Shown here: in pieces, positions 23,280-34,179 of the stretch
Layout: each line of letters begins with the position of its first letter
Position numbering within the stretch: the stretch's first letter is position 1
Assembly (NCBI GenBank): GCA_032622095.1
Contig: CP136067.1
Coordinates: forward strand, 119,835,281 to 119,899,280
Length of the DNA: 64,000 nt
Reading direction: 5' to 3'
From: Siphonodentalium dalli
Lineage: Eukaryota > Mollusca > Scaphopoda > Gadilida > Siphonodentaliidae
The notes under the pieces: model-generated
What the model saw: only the letters and a program-made list of their open reading frames with translations
Database searches by the model: none
Told to the model about the DNA's origin: nothing
Program-made: the position numbers and the translations under genes

Positions 23280-25919
23280 CACTGTTAGAAATTACTGTCG
23301 GTTCGACGGTTTCGGGATTATGACGGTCCAATACCGTTTCATCAGTTTGACGGTCCCATACCGTTATTTTATGTGCCCATGAAAATTGTCTAAATTTAAT
23401 ATTTTCGTGATTCAAAGTCATGCCGTCGAAAATCAATAGTATATTTATCGGCTCACCATATTATATACGACAATGACTCCATACAGTATGACTGAATCTT
23501 ACTCTGCTGATATTTAATATGTATGATTAATGCGGCATTCATTCTGTGTTATGCGGACCGTACGAATTATCACGAATACGGTACACAATTCTCATTCCGG
23601 GGTTAAGTTACCGCTTTATCAATCAGCTCATTTCTTCGCCATTTTATGATTTATCGTTAATAGCAAACTGTTGTTTTTTGGGAAACTGTTACCTTTTCGG
23701 TTGTGGACAGTTGTTAAGGCGGTCTGATTTCGGTTCCTTTGATAACCGGACAAGTTGAAATTCAGCTAATAGCGGCTTAATCATTGACAATTTCCACTAA
23801 ATTCGAGAGTAGAGATTCATGTCAATCGTGGCATGATCCGGGGTCTGACTTCATACGACGCATTGCTGATGCTGAAATTGCAGTGTTGTGACTCAGTATC
23901 AAAACACTGGCACATTTACTGACACTAGAGGATACAGGTACAATTAACACAAGCTTCGATGTCAACCAATAGTGACAATAATAACAACAACAACTCAAGC
24001 AGCTATTACTATTAGAATGTTGACAATCCAGTTGACAGTGTTTTTAATCTGATTGTTTCAAAGCACATGTATGTACATTTACAAGAGATGATATACATGT
24101 ACTGTATGCACCAGTGTAATTCACAAGAGCATTAATGTCAACAACAACAACAATGAACTGACGCCGCGCAGTGACGGATGATCACATATCTACAATTCCA
24201 ACTTTACAATTACACGGACAAATTCATCCCGTGTTCATCAATTTTCAATGAAACGTGTGGATATGAGACATTGTCATCATTCGCCATGTTATCGTCAAGT
24301 TATTACGACAATTTACTGGGAATACACTATTGGTTGGATGTTCTTATCAAACTATCTTTGGCTGACTCACTGATGTTGATACTAAGTCAGTGTCGTGATA
24401 CCAGTATACAGTTTGATGCATCATGCTTTAAAATTTCATGGAAAATGTGCGACTACAGGAGAACATTGTCGCCAAGTCATCGCGCGCAGTTATTATGGGA
24501 TCTGCTGTCGTCTTGAAGGTTCCAATCCCAACTAGCTGTTATTGATATACAGTATCAGTCAAAAGAAGTGGTATATTAAGGGCGCTATTTTATTCGCGCC
24601 CAATATCGCAATAATATTGTAAGTGGAAACGCTTATAAGCATGTCGCTTGTGATATTATTGCAATATTTTGCGCTTAATATCTCAATATTTTGCGCTTAA
24701 TATTGCGACATCTTGCGCTCAAAACTGTGACATTTAAATCAAATTATTGCTTCTTCTATATTGTTTATTGTATAAATAGAGACAATGTTTTAGATATGTA
24801 TATAATTATAGTTGTAAATGCTATATGTACACTATATGCACAGTATTTATCTAATATAAATATAACACTATCGGGTCTGTATGAAATTTAGCGCGCTTAG
24901 TATCGCAATATTTTGCGTTCAATATTGCAATAATAAGCGCGACAGTTTTTTGGTAGTGTGCTATAATCACGCCTTTTTCTAAATTAAGCACGCTCAATAT
25001 CGCAATAAAGGTGCGCCTAAATAGACCACTTCCTCTGACTGGTACTGTATTGTCATGATGTACGGATTCACCTGTTAAAACAAAAACTGTGTTTACAAGA
25101 CTAATTAGTGACTGGAAAATTTCACGCCTTACATGTTACCAAAAAGTATGCCATTAAGATATTTTACTTTTACAAGTAAATAAATTTGAGTTTTAACTGT
25201 GAAACATGTACCGGTAGCTTTGTTCTTTTTATGGCTTAAAAGGGCATGTCGATTCATTTTTTAGAATGGTCGAAATTAGTATTACTCATAACTGAATAGT
25301 GATGGGTTGGATTTATCAGCTATTACCAGTATCGTTTTTTATATAAAGCCATATTTATACAATAGTTAGTGAAAGGAGAACACATTACGCGTGTGCAGCC
25401 TTTTCCGGATTAAATTCTACGAGGCAGATAACAAGGTTTATCCTCTGCAAACTGCAAAGTTTCATAAGTATTGTCTATCACTTTATGCATTGAGGATTTA
25501 CATTTCATCAAAACTATGATCGTAACATAAGAACTAAGATGTATTTTTCAGTTACGAATAATACTAGTTTCGACCATTCAAAAACATGAATCGTAATGCC
25601 TACCGGGAAATCATATTGTCACCATGGGAACCTGGCTAATTCTATGGTAAATTATCAAATTAAGAGCAAAAAATGGTGTTGACCCATGAAAAATACCATT
25701 GGTCTGACCTTTATTAGTTACGGTCTTGATATTAATTAAACGGTGCTGAACCGTAAAAAATACAACGGTCTGACAGTTATTGGTTACGGTCTGTCCGTTA
25801 CTTAAACGGTTTTATACCGTGGATCATGCTACGGTCTGTCCTATGTTTAACGGTCAAATGTTGGCAGCGATGTTGCGCGGTCTGAGACCGTTGAAACGAC
25901 GATATTTTTTCTAACAGTG
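23280..25919. mobile_element. 2.6 kb DNA transposon remnant with CACTGTTAGAAA termini
   Basis: CACTGTTAGAAA at 23280 is mirrored by TTTCTAACAGTG ending at 25919. Both ends are packed with ACGGTCT/ACGGT motifs in both orientations (23300-23365 and 25725-25895). CACTR-type ends with dense subterminal repeats are features of CACTA/EnSpm-like and Chapaev-like transposons. I see no transposase and no exact 3- or 4-bp duplication, so the superfamily is open. A TA-flanked element is nested at 24550-25047. Confidence 0.7.
24550..25047. mobile_element. TA-flanked MITE (Tc1/mariner-like), GCGCTTAATATTGCGA-rich, copy 1
   Basis: The termini, CAGTATCAGTCAAAAGAAG on the left and its complement CTTCCTCTGACTGGTACTG on the right, are flanked by TA at 24548-24549 and 25048-25049. 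The interior is full of 'TTGCGCTTAATATTGCGAC' units in both orientations. A second copy lies in opposite orientation at 50568-51034. The element is non-coding at 498 bp. Confidence 0.8.
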
Positions 25920-26495
25920 AATCAGCCGCATACCCAATTGATCAGTCTCAGATACACATAACACACTCGAAAACTCACCCTAACTCCTTAAGTACTACGC
26001 ATATTTACTGCACAGATGATCGGCGTTTGGTGACATCTTCGTCTGCGGCGTTAACATCTTTATGTGCCGACAGTGGTCACTCCATATCGCGCGAATATTG
26101 AGAACGGCACTGATTTTTATAAATTCTGTTCAATCCTATGCTTCATTGACAGATTCAACTATATACCAACATTTGCTTTGGCAGCGTGGAAGTCCAGAAA
26201 CTATAATAGTGGGTGGATGTTCTCGAAAATTTGAGTGAGCAAAAGCAAAAACACGCAAAAAAATATTAAATGGTTTGATCTGGGAAAACTGATTGACAGC
26301 GGGTGGATAAATATCCCTGCTTCATGTGGACATACACATACGTTGTTCGTTGTCTGTTTTACGATGAGAAACAAATATATCCCCATATCATATACGTGCA
26401 TGAAAATGACTTTCCCATTTGCTCGGCTTTAGAGATACCCTCGGGTTTGGCGATATCACGTACACGGGGGTGATAATTGATGAGTAGTTATCCAT
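25920..26495. other. Nothing recognised
   Basis: No exon or repeat was seen. Both strands give frames of similar length, typical of non-coding sequence. Confidence 0.35.
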
Positions 26496-26500
26496 AGGAA

Positions 26501-26570
26501 ATGTTCAGATAATAAGTTCAACAAACGATGGTACAACCATCGTTTGTTGAACCTTTTTATCTAAACATTC
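26501..26570. repeat. 70-bp hairpin (partner 49833-49899)
   Basis: ATGTTCAGATAATAAGTTCA and ACAAACGATGG fold on CCATCGTTTGTTGAACC...TCTAAACAT. The arm 'TGTTGAACTTGTTATCTGAACATTTCCTATG' type recurs as half-copies near 26948-26980 and 27017-27048. The frame running rightwards from this hairpin to 26839 is not convincing as a gene. Confidence 0.75.
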
Positions 26571-26939
26571 CCCCAATAAATAGGACTCATTCTGTACTTT
26601 TATTTATGTGTCGTCTGCTTATATTACGTGTAGAACCCTACAAATCAATAATAGACCATTCCGATTTACACTTTTTAACTGGTTTGGAGAATCCTTTTAG
26701 TATAGAAAGGGTTAATTATGACATTCTACTGACAGAAAGTATAATATGGACCCGAGTATTATGTCAAATCAGGAAAGAGAATATCAATGATGACGATTTT
26801 ATACCTTTCTATACCAAATGGATTCTCCCAATCAGTTAAAACATGTACATAGGAATGGTCTATTGTTGATTTGGAGGTATGTTAAGGTGATAAACACAGA
26901 CAACATATAAATACAAGTGCAGTATAGGAGCCATATCTA

Positions 26940-27090
26940 TGGTCATATGTTGAACTTGTTATCTGAACATTTCCTATGCGTTAACTAATAATCAATGATG
27001 CTTTAGTATAGACAGTGTTGACTTATTATCTGAACATTTCCTGCTCATAACTACTCATCAATGATGCTTTAGTATAGAATGGGTTAATGA
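26940..27090 (+). repeat. Tandem pair of half-hairpin repeats
   Basis: 'TTATCTGAACATTTCCT' and 'ATCAATGATGCTTTAGTATA' occur twice about 70 bp apart, sharing sequence with the hairpin at 26501-26570. Confidence 0.6.
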
Positions 27091-27271
27091 TGATGATGGT
27101 TGTCATGTTGCGGTTGTTGTTGTTGATATTGACTATGGTGGTAGTAAATGCAGGTGTTGCAGTTGTAGTTAATTATGATGACGATGATGATAATCATGCA
27201 TGCCGATGTGTTTGTCAACTCTAAATGGGCGTATATATATTCACGATTGATTAATCACTAAAGTACAACAA

Positions 27272-27283
27272 ATCTTTATTTTG
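27272..27283 (+). promoter_or_regulatory. 3' splice site upstream of the GPCR start
   Basis: TCTTTATTTTGCAG ends at about 27286, some 28 bp before the ATG at 27314. This implies at least one upstream non-coding exon, which I could not locate. An in-frame TGA lies at 27302-27304, so coding begins at 27314. Confidence 0.6.
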
Positions 27284-27313
27284 CAGGAAGTTCGCTGGTT
27301 TTGACTAAACAGA

Positions 27314-28432
27314 ATGTCATCAACACAATCATTACCCACGATTGAATCTGTGGATGATTTCGACAGTTCCAACAACGAGTCTCTATATTCTTCAGAATTA
27401 GACACAACCACACGTTTCTACGGACGACTTGGCTATGGTAGTCTGGAACAATATACAACATTTCTGATTGCTTACTATCTAAAAAAGTACTATCTATGGG
27501 TATTTCTGGCACTTGGCGTTCCGGGCAACATTTTCGCAATCGCCACGGCGCTGCGTCTAAAACCAATGACATCTTGGTCGTTATACATTCTGGTTCTGGC
27601 GGTGGTCGACGGAAGCGCAATAATCTCTAAACTATTATACATCGAGCTACAGGGCTATGGCTTGGTTTGGTTATGCGGCTTGTTGATGTTTTTTTCAGAA
27701 TTCACGTCTATTTATGCTAATTTTATACTCGTAGCAATGACTGTGGAGCGATTAATAGCCATAACATTTCCACTCAAAGCAAGAGAGTTTTGCACCATAA
27801 AAAAAGCAAGTATCATTTTGGCAATAAGCGGATTCGTAGCTATCGGTATCAACAGTCATACTGTAATGTCTGCTGATGTCTACTATAGTATTTATCGACA
27901 GTCGTGGACTTGCCGTATCAACAAAGATAAGTGGGAGTTTGATTTTTTCTATACTCAAGTATGGCCCTGGATTGATGTGACGGTATTTTTATTAATCCCG
28001 ACAGTCGTGTTGCTCTTGTGCAATGGGATGATTATATTGGCGATACGTCGATCGCATGCTCTTCAGAATCAGATGGCGAACAACAAAATGCAAGAGAATG
28101 TAAAACAGCAGCGTCAGATCACAACGATGCTTCTCACGGTATCCACCATGTTCGTCATTCTCAATCTACCTTACTCTTATTTCTCTCTGGATGGAAAGCT
28201 TCGAGACTCCACCAATGACACTGAAAAACAGCATGTTACCAAGTTAATGGGTAAACAGATTGCTCATTTCATGGCCGATGCCAACCATGTCATCAACTTC
28301 TATATGTACTGTATAAGTGGTAGAAAATTCAGAAAAACTTTCATAGACAACGTGATCAAATGTAAACCTCAGGAAAGGAACCCCTCGATATATACAACAA
28401 ATGCGTCACGAGTTACGCAACTCCCAAATTGA
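27314..28432 (+). CDS. Rhodopsin-family G protein-coupled receptor, peptide-receptor-like
   Basis: A 372-residue seven-helix receptor coded in one exon. Predicted helices are at about 60-82 (GN at 71-72), 88-112 (LAVVD, Asp99), 117-143 (Cys121), 163-184, 215-244, 267-290 (Pro286) and 312-333. Cys121 can pair with Cys200 in extracellular loop 2. The DRY position reads Glu145-Arg146-Leu147, and the NPxxY position reads Asn328-Phe329-Tyr330-Met331-Tyr332, so the proline is replaced. The outer N-terminus is ~58 residues with a glycosylation sequon at Asn21. It should sit in the plasma membrane and signal through G proteins. Layout and length fit the expanded lophotrochozoan neuropeptide/FMRFamide-receptor-like families, but the ligand cannot be told. 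The start is supported by an upstream in-frame stop and a splice acceptor 28 bp before it. Confidence 0.9.
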   Translation: MSSTQSLPTIESVDDFDSSNNESLYSSELDTTTRFYGRLGYGSLEQYTTFLIAYYLKKYYLWVFLALGVPGNIFAIATALRLKPMTSWSLYILVLAVVDGSAIISKLLYIELQGYGLVWLCGLLMFFSEFTSIYANFILVAMTVERLIAITFPLKAREFCTIKKASIILAISGFVAIGINSHTVMSADVYYSIYRQSWTCRINKDKWEFDFFYTQVWPWIDVTVFLLIPTVVLLLCNGMIILAIRRSHALQNQMANNKMQENVKQQRQITTMLLTVSTMFVILNLPYSYFSLDGKLRDSTNDTEKQHVTKLMGKQIAHFMADANHVINFYMYCISGRKFRKTFIDNVIKCKPQERNPSIYTTNASRVTQLPN

Positions 28433-28708
28433 CATGTGTGAAAGGATGAGGGACTCGTGTTCAATCCTACGAGAGTAACTGTTCGTTCTGCCGCAAGTGT
28501 ATCCGACTCTGTCTCTTCGAACATGAATGTCTCCAATCTGAAACCGATTGCACCTAAAGCCATGGTGGTATACAATGTATCATGTTAACGTGAGATCAGT
28601 TAATAATAAGATTATGACAATCCACAACATTATCCCGGAACAGGAAGTTTATCTTCTGGCGTTGGCCAAGACCTGGCTAAATTAAGGACGGTGACACAGT
28701 GGTGTTAT

Positions 28709-28714
28709 AATAAA
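28709..28714 (+). terminator. Poly(A) signal AATAAA for the GPCR
   Basis: AATAAA lies 277 nt after the stop codon, a reasonable 3' UTR length. Confidence 0.5.
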
Positions 28715-28974
28715 ACAATTATATCACACACGAACCATGATCACATGGAACAGGTGGAATGATCAGTTTAAAAATCAAACGTAACGTCTTTGTACTCAAT
28801 AATGGCTGCATGCATGACCTCTCTACGTTTGGCGATGATTTGTATGGTTGGTTCGTGGCATGCTGGAAGAAAGTGATATAGCCAGAAACATCTGTTTTAT
28901 TGTGTGTATATATAACAGCATTCTTTATTGTGTGTATAAAACATTTAATTGTATATATATATATATAACATTGA

Positions 28975-29060
28975 ATTGACCACCCATGTATATTATGCAG
29001 CGCCTAAGAACACATCTTCGTGAAATAGGCGCTCTACAAATGTGAATACTAATAATAACA
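28975..29060 (+). mobile_element. SINE/L2-like 3' tail
   Basis: 'GCAGCGCCTAAGAACA...AATAGGCGCTCTACAAATG' followed by AATACTAATAATAACAAG resembles the conserved hairpin tail with AAT-rich end found on many L2-related LINEs and SINEs. No tRNA-like head was seen, so it is a remnant. Confidence 0.5.
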
Positions 29061-29189
29061 AGCAGTCGCAGACGACGGTATCCCCCCACCGAAGTGTGCA
29101 ATTGGGGAAGTGCATTCTCAATAACTTTTGCGTTCTCAGTATGTGCTAAACAAGAGGTGGGATTTTGTCAAAAAGCCTGGCTTGCGAAC

Positions 29190-29790
29190 TCATTTTAGGT
29201 ACTGACATTTGTGGAAATTAGCCATGTGACGTCGTCCATTTGCACCAAAAATAATAAACAAAGTCCAATAACTTTGCTGAAAATATCCGACCGGATCTGA
29301 TTTGCGAACTCGTTCTAGATACTGGTCATGTGAACTCATATACCAAAAATCTTTGAAATCCGTTGACATTTGTGGAAATGAGCCCTGTGACGTCGTCCAT
29401 TTGCACACAAAAAATAAACAAAGTCCAATAAGTCCGCTTAAAATATCCGACAGGACCTGGCTTGCGAACTCGTTATAGAGATACTGGTCAAGTGAACTCA
29501 TATACCAAATATATTTGAAATCCGTTGAGATTTGTGGAAATGAACTCTGTAACGTCGTCTATTTGCCAGTTGGTAAATTCGACAAAAATAATAAACAAAG
29601 TCCAATAACTCCGGTAAAAATATCTGGCCGGACCTGGCTTGCCAATTCATTCTATGTAATGGTCAGGTGAACTGATATACCAAAACTCTTTGAAATCCGT
29701 TGACATTCGTTCAAGTTATGACTCTTACAAATTCGGGACGGGTGGACGGACGGACAGACAGACGGAACCCATTCCTATATCCCCCGTAAT
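29190..29790 (+). repeat. ~165-170 bp tandem units ending in ACGG/GACA run (pearl-like)
   Basis: Three to four diverged monomers carry 'GACATTTGTGGAAATGAGCC', 'GTGACGTCGTCCATTTGCAC', 'AATAAACAAAGTCCAATAA', 'CCTGGCTTGCGAACTCGTT' and 'GAACTCATATACCAAA'. The array ends at GGGTGGACGGACGGACAGAC (~29740-29765). A core-repeat array followed by an ACGG-type tetranucleotide run is the published layout of pearl elements. Confidence 0.75.
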
Positions 29791-29819
29791 TTTTGGCTGA
29801 GTTCGCATCCGGTGAAGTT

Positions 29820-29915
29820 ATTATTACGCCCTATTGGTGTTTACTGCTACGCTGTTCTGGCCGTGTCAATAGAGCTATGGGGATATCTCGCAGAACAACA
29901 CATTTCGGGCTTCAC
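29820..29915 (+). repeat. Fragment of the 55-56 kb foldback family
   Basis: 'TCTGGCCGTGTCAATAGAGC' and 'GATATCTCGCAGAACAACAC' match in reverse complement the outer flank at 56345-56425. Confidence 0.65.
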
Positions 29916-30244
29916 GCGATGCGAGTTATTTTATGAAATTGTAGTAGAACGAAGATTATGTCCTATTCCCACAATATAACACAAAAGGTGACATTCAATG
30001 TTTTTCTGGGGATATTTCGAAGATTAGTAATATAACAAAGACATCAGGTATCATTTGCAGAAGATGTAATTTATTTTCGGTATATATACAACAAACTTTT
30101 GTATCCGCCTCGCCAAATATTACGATGAATAAAAAAAGCGGAACGACGATTAACAGGTAACGGAAGCAACTTCGATAAAAAAGAATTATTCAACAATCAC
30201 GGTCCGACGTTGCATACATGATATATACCGTATACTAATATAAC

Positions 30245-30421
30245 AATAACATGATTTTTGAGGGCGTTATGGTTTATTAACGGCCCGGCTGGAATGATTA
30301 ACAGCCCAAGGGCCTATTAGCGGCCCGAGACGAAGTCGAGGGACGCTAATAGGCCCGAGGGCTGTTAATCATTCCAGAGGGCCGTTAATAAACCATAATG
30401 CCCGATGGAATCATGTTATTA
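30245..30421. repeat. Palindrome with GGGCCTATTAGCG core
   Basis: TAACATGATT...GGGCGTTATGGTTTATTAAC and GGAATGATTAACAGCCC fold on the right arm ending AAACCATAATGCCC...AATCATGTTA. The centre is near 30333. The total is about 177 bp with near-perfect arms. Probably a foldback MITE. Confidence 0.8.
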
Positions 30422-30429
30422 CTATTATT

Positions 30430-31090
30430 ACCACAGTTTTGGACATTTGACCCATTTGAGGATTTAGTGGAATAATGAAGTAGATTAAGAGAGAAATATT
30501 TTCAAGAACATTTAAATTTGATATCATTTGACTTGTCAGCTGACACGAACTGACGGAGTCCTCAAAATAGGACAGGGGAAAAACCAGCATTGCATGGAGA
30601 CGAGTAACAACCAATGAGAGGTTGACAGCTAAAATTATCAATGCATACTTACGCTTGATACAATAATTCAATCATATAGCGTGAATTCCAATCATAAAAC
30701 CACTATAGTGTCGAGGAAATCGGATACATCTTCCCATTATTTTCTTGAAATAAACACGCCAGATCGAAAGTTGAAGGGACGTAACTCTCGCGATAATAAA
30801 CGAGATCTATAGTTTCCGGGCGGCGGGCCGATATTGAACTAGGCTTCTCATTATCGGCCCGCGGCCCGCTGTTTTGGTAACAATACGCTATTTGGAACGC
30901 CCGAAAAACATTATCAATGGCCTAGAGAACGCCCTATAAAGTGGTAATAATATATACTAGTCAAATAGTAACATACTACTAAATGTATTGTATTGGCACT
31001 GTATTTTTATGAACTGTTTTGAGTTTATATATTCGTTACTTGTGTTATTGGGTATCTTTGATTGATAACGTATATTGCGTACCGTTTAGA
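30430..31090. other. Intergenic, a GC-rich patch only
   Basis: At 30815-30905 a GC-rich patch (GGCGGCGGGCCGATATTG and CATTATCGGCCCGCGGCCCG) has local dyad symmetry. Otherwise nothing was seen. Confidence 0.35.
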
Positions 31091-31104
31091 CTTTTTGCAG
31101 GATG

Positions 31105-31475
31105 TATGTATTCACGGATGTATCTTCGGGGATGTCTCATTGTTGCAGTACGTAACTTTTATGACCGCGTTAATTGCTTTCGATATTAGGTGTGAACAAT
31201 GGCTGGACCACTCTTGAAGATTTTATTGCGGGAACACACTGCATAATATAACAGTTAACATTACTGATGAAGTATGTATAAGTTGGAATGTAGACTAACG
31301 GTCGTATTGCAAAGTTTCGGGTGTGTATTTATTCCGATTAGTAGGTGAATGAGAAACATGCAGTGATAAGCCGTAGTGCGGTAGTTGTAATACTACGAAG
31401 GATTTGTTGTTTTAACTGAATTCTAAGGTGGTTTCATTCACGAAACCAATATATCTGACTATGGTTTTCTTGTTT
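31105..31475 (+). mobile_element. Single arm of the 55-56 kb foldback family
   Basis: 'TTTATGACCGCGTTAATTGC', 'AACAATGGCTGGACCACT', 'GAAGATTTTAT', 'AAACATGCAGTGATAAGCCG' and 'TGACTATGGTTTTCTTG' appear in the same order as in 55581-55907. Only one arm is present. Confidence 0.7.
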
Positions 31476-31499
31476 TGTTTGCGTTTGCGCTTAAGGCAA

Positions 31500-32230
31500 T
31501 GTGTGGTGTAGACCTGGGCGGGAATTGCTGAGAAGGTCCCACCCGCTACATTGTACAGAAATACGAGTCGGCTTATTAATTCCAAGCTGCAAAACAGAGT
31601 TCAGTCCCCCCATGTCGGACCACTGCCGGTATGTGTTCGAGTCGGCATATCTTAATTTCGCCCTCCAGGTGTATAATCAGCTACGGTTTCTTGGGATTCA
31701 ATGGACGCATGGAGGTTTTATTTATAGAAATTGGGATTTTTTGGGACACATTAAAAGTTGTAGTGCGATCCCGAGGTCGAGTCCGGTAAAAGGTGTAGTT
31801 GGGAATTTAAATTTCGTTTATTGTCGTTTACATTATTATATCATGCAGCGGGCATGCTTGATGGACCCTTGATGGACCCATGGCTCGTTATTTGCATTCC
31901 AAGAAGTGCGAGCCGATTAATTCTAACGGGAATTCGCGCGTTAACCATTAGCTCGCTGCGCGTTATGTGTTTCTATTGTTCTTTAACCTTCTTTGTTGCA
32001 TTGTTATTTGAACATCTTTCGTTTATGTTCACGTGACACGAATATGAATGCTATCTACTACTATACTGCACGGGGATTTGACGATTGTATAAGAAATTTA
32101 ATTCGAACATGAATCCTACGAGGTGTTTGTTTATATCGGTGTTTAACATGTTATTTAATATCGTTTAGTGAACTTTTTCATTTAGTTATACGCGACAAAT
32201 ATCGGCATGTTATATTCCAAATGAATTGGG
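31500..32230. other. Open frame of unknown status, otherwise nothing
   Basis: A 123-codon frame (31501-31872, +) resembles no known family, lacks splice context and has no typical composition. I do not call it a gene. Confidence 0.3.
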
Positions 32231-32399
32231 ATGGTAATTATTAACCAATTCCCACGTTACTCCTTCGTGCTGTTTGTAAATATTGACTTTTCATTTCTTA
32301 GTATGCGGATATATCGGAGCATGAATAGAGATGCTATTAAGAAAAGTTCCAACACTAACCCTTCACATTGGTTGTTTAACATGCAATGTTGCCTAACTA

Positions 32400-32960
32400 T
32401 AAGCATCATTTGTATTTATGTGTACCGAGGATATATCAGAATGCTATATGAATGGAAGAATGCTCAGAAATTACCCTTCATGTGACCATGTTTTAATTGA
32501 TCCTCGTGGGAGAGGGGGCATATTATAATTAGTCCTCATTGGACCATATTTTAATTGACCCTCGTGGGACTATATTGTATTTCACCCCAGTGGAACCGTA
32601 GTTTAATAAACACTGATGACACCATATTTTAATTTACCCTCATGGAAACATACATGTATTTAAATTAATCCTTATGAGAGGTCATATCAGTGTGCATTAC
32701 TTGAGGTCATTCTTAGATAAGCATTACGCCCTCCTAGGGTGTATAGTGGCAAGTATATCTTACACTGTCGCAGGGGGTGGTGGACCAATTGTGATTAAAA
32801 CATACTCGGTATTTGCGTAATTGGATACTAAATGTGATTAGAAACGTGCTCGGTGTTTGCGTACTTGAACCTTGTTACGAAGATCGCAAATTTTTGCCCG
32901 ATTATTATTCTGCATGCTATTTCATGCGCTATTCAGACCACTATTTCAAATGAAATTAGA
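32400..32960 (+). mobile_element. Second copy of the composite minisatellite element
   Basis: 'TATTTATGTGTACCGAGGAT', a short run of CCTCATTGGACCATATTTTA units (32495-32660), 'GCATTACGCCCTCC' and one 'AAATGTGATTAGAAACGTGC' unit (32830-32960) follow the same order as 4330-5365. Confidence 0.65.
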
Positions 32961-33044
32961 AAAAAATATCACAAATAATCGACCACATAGGCGTTACCTA
33001 TATACAGATTGTTCACAATCACCACATTAAAGTTGTTATATTGT

Positions 33045-33105
33045 ATATATGGCTAATAATGTGATCTTGAGGGCGTTACCATTTCTGACTATGGTTTTTT
33101 TGTCC
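33045..33105 (+). repeat. Inner end of the 55-56 kb foldback family
   Basis: 'CTTGAGGGCGTTACCATTTC' and 'TGACTATGGTTTTTTTG' match the loop-proximal arm ends at 55870-55907 and 55998-56035. Confidence 0.7.
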
Positions 33106-33282
33106 GTTTCTCCAATGGCGTTAGTTTGTTAACCCTTTACACAACAAACCGGCCAAAAACGCCCAAATAAAGCTGCAACAGCCTAAATTATCTTGGGTCT
33201 GTCTCAATAAAACCATACAAATATGGATATCATTGGAACCGGCTCATTGACCACATTGTGATGGTTACAGTTATGCCCTGTG

Positions 33283-33349
33283 CCAATGCATTCTCTTATA
33301 TATGCGTGTCGACCATAGGTCGCCTCGCATATATAAGAGAATGCATTGG
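33283..33349. repeat. 67-bp hairpin, copy 1
   Basis: CCAATGCATTCTCTTATATA ... TATATAAGAGAATGCATTGG around GTCGACCATAGGTCGCC. Nearly every base pairs. Confidence 0.9.
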
Positions 33350-33381
33350 TTACATTCTTTAACAATTTTTAATGTGTTAAG

Positions 33382-33448
33382 CCAATGCATTCTCTTATAT
33401 ATGCGAGGCGACCTATGGTCGACTCGCATATATAAGAGAATGCATTGG
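33382..33448. repeat. 67-bp hairpin, copy 2
   Basis: Same hairpin with the core in inverted orientation (GGCGACCTATGGTCGAC), 32 bp from copy 1. Confidence 0.9.
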
Positions 33449-33798
33449 CACAGGCCCGTCCTGTTGGGTAAAGGGTTAAAGTAAAGTAAAAGTTCGAGTT
33501 CTGTGAGCCTATCGTCGCTGGGATTCTAAAAGGTCATACCTTCCATTTTGGCGCGAAACTTGTTATTGCATATTCGGATTCAATCAACTGCAGATCAGAT
33601 AAGAGATTTAACGCAAATTAACACCGAAATAAACCACTTTGTTATGCTTTATAGATAAATAATATACCCCATCTTCAGTTTTATCTGTATTTTTATTTAA
33701 TAGCTATTATATTAGTCTTGAAATATGGATTAATATAAAACTTATGTTGTCGTTGTAATTGTGGCGCAGCAGAGACAGGCCATCTTCATTAGGGTACG

Positions 33799-34178
33799 TT
33801 TTTACCCTGTGCCAATGCATTCTCTTATATATGCGAGTCGACCATAGGTCGCCTCGCATATATAAGAGAATGCATTGGCCTAACAATTCTTTACAATTTT
33901 AATAATTTGTTCTTGTATTCTTTAACAATTTTATAATTTCACCCATACAGAGCCCCAGACCAACATGAGCAGACGACACTCTTCTATGTGCTTCTATATA
34001 TGTGTGGGGCTCCCTGCAGGGTAATGGATGTTTTTTTATTTTATGTCCTAAAAATTGTAAGAAACATTTATTTAAAAAACAGGATAAAAAATTGTTAAGC
34101 CAATGAATTCTCTTATATATGCGAGGCGACCTATGGTCGACTCGCATATATAAGAGAATGCATTGGCACAGGGTAAAA
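33799..34178. mobile_element. Hairpin-bounded MITE (hairpins 33812-33878 and 34100-34166)
   Basis: TTTTACCCTGTGCC precedes the first hairpin and GGCACAGGGTAAAA follows the second, so two copies of the 67-bp hairpin in inverted order form the ends of a ~380 bp unit. The middle is AT-rich and includes GAGCCCCAGACC...TGTGTGGGGCTC. Unlike 33133-33475 it lacks the CCCTTTAC ends and TTAA. Confidence 0.7.
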
Positions 34179-34179
34179 A

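Larger units (their letters stand above)
33133..33475. mobile_element. piggyBac-like MITE with TTAA duplication, carrying two 67-bp hairpins
   Basis: TTAA at 33129-33132 and 33476-33479 flanks a 343-bp element beginning CCCTTTACACAACA and ending TGTTGGGTAAAGGG. A TTAA target with CCCTTT ends is the piggyBac hallmark. Inside are two near-perfect hairpins at 33283-33349 and 33382-33448. A second insertion with the same end starts at 62040, next to a TTAA. Confidence 0.8.

Noticed and set aside
26528-26839. 103-codon frame next to the hairpin
   Set aside because: It starts inside the palindrome and has no family resemblance or splice context.
31501-31872. 123-codon frame
   Set aside because: No recognisable domain; composition and surroundings are those of decayed repeat sequence.
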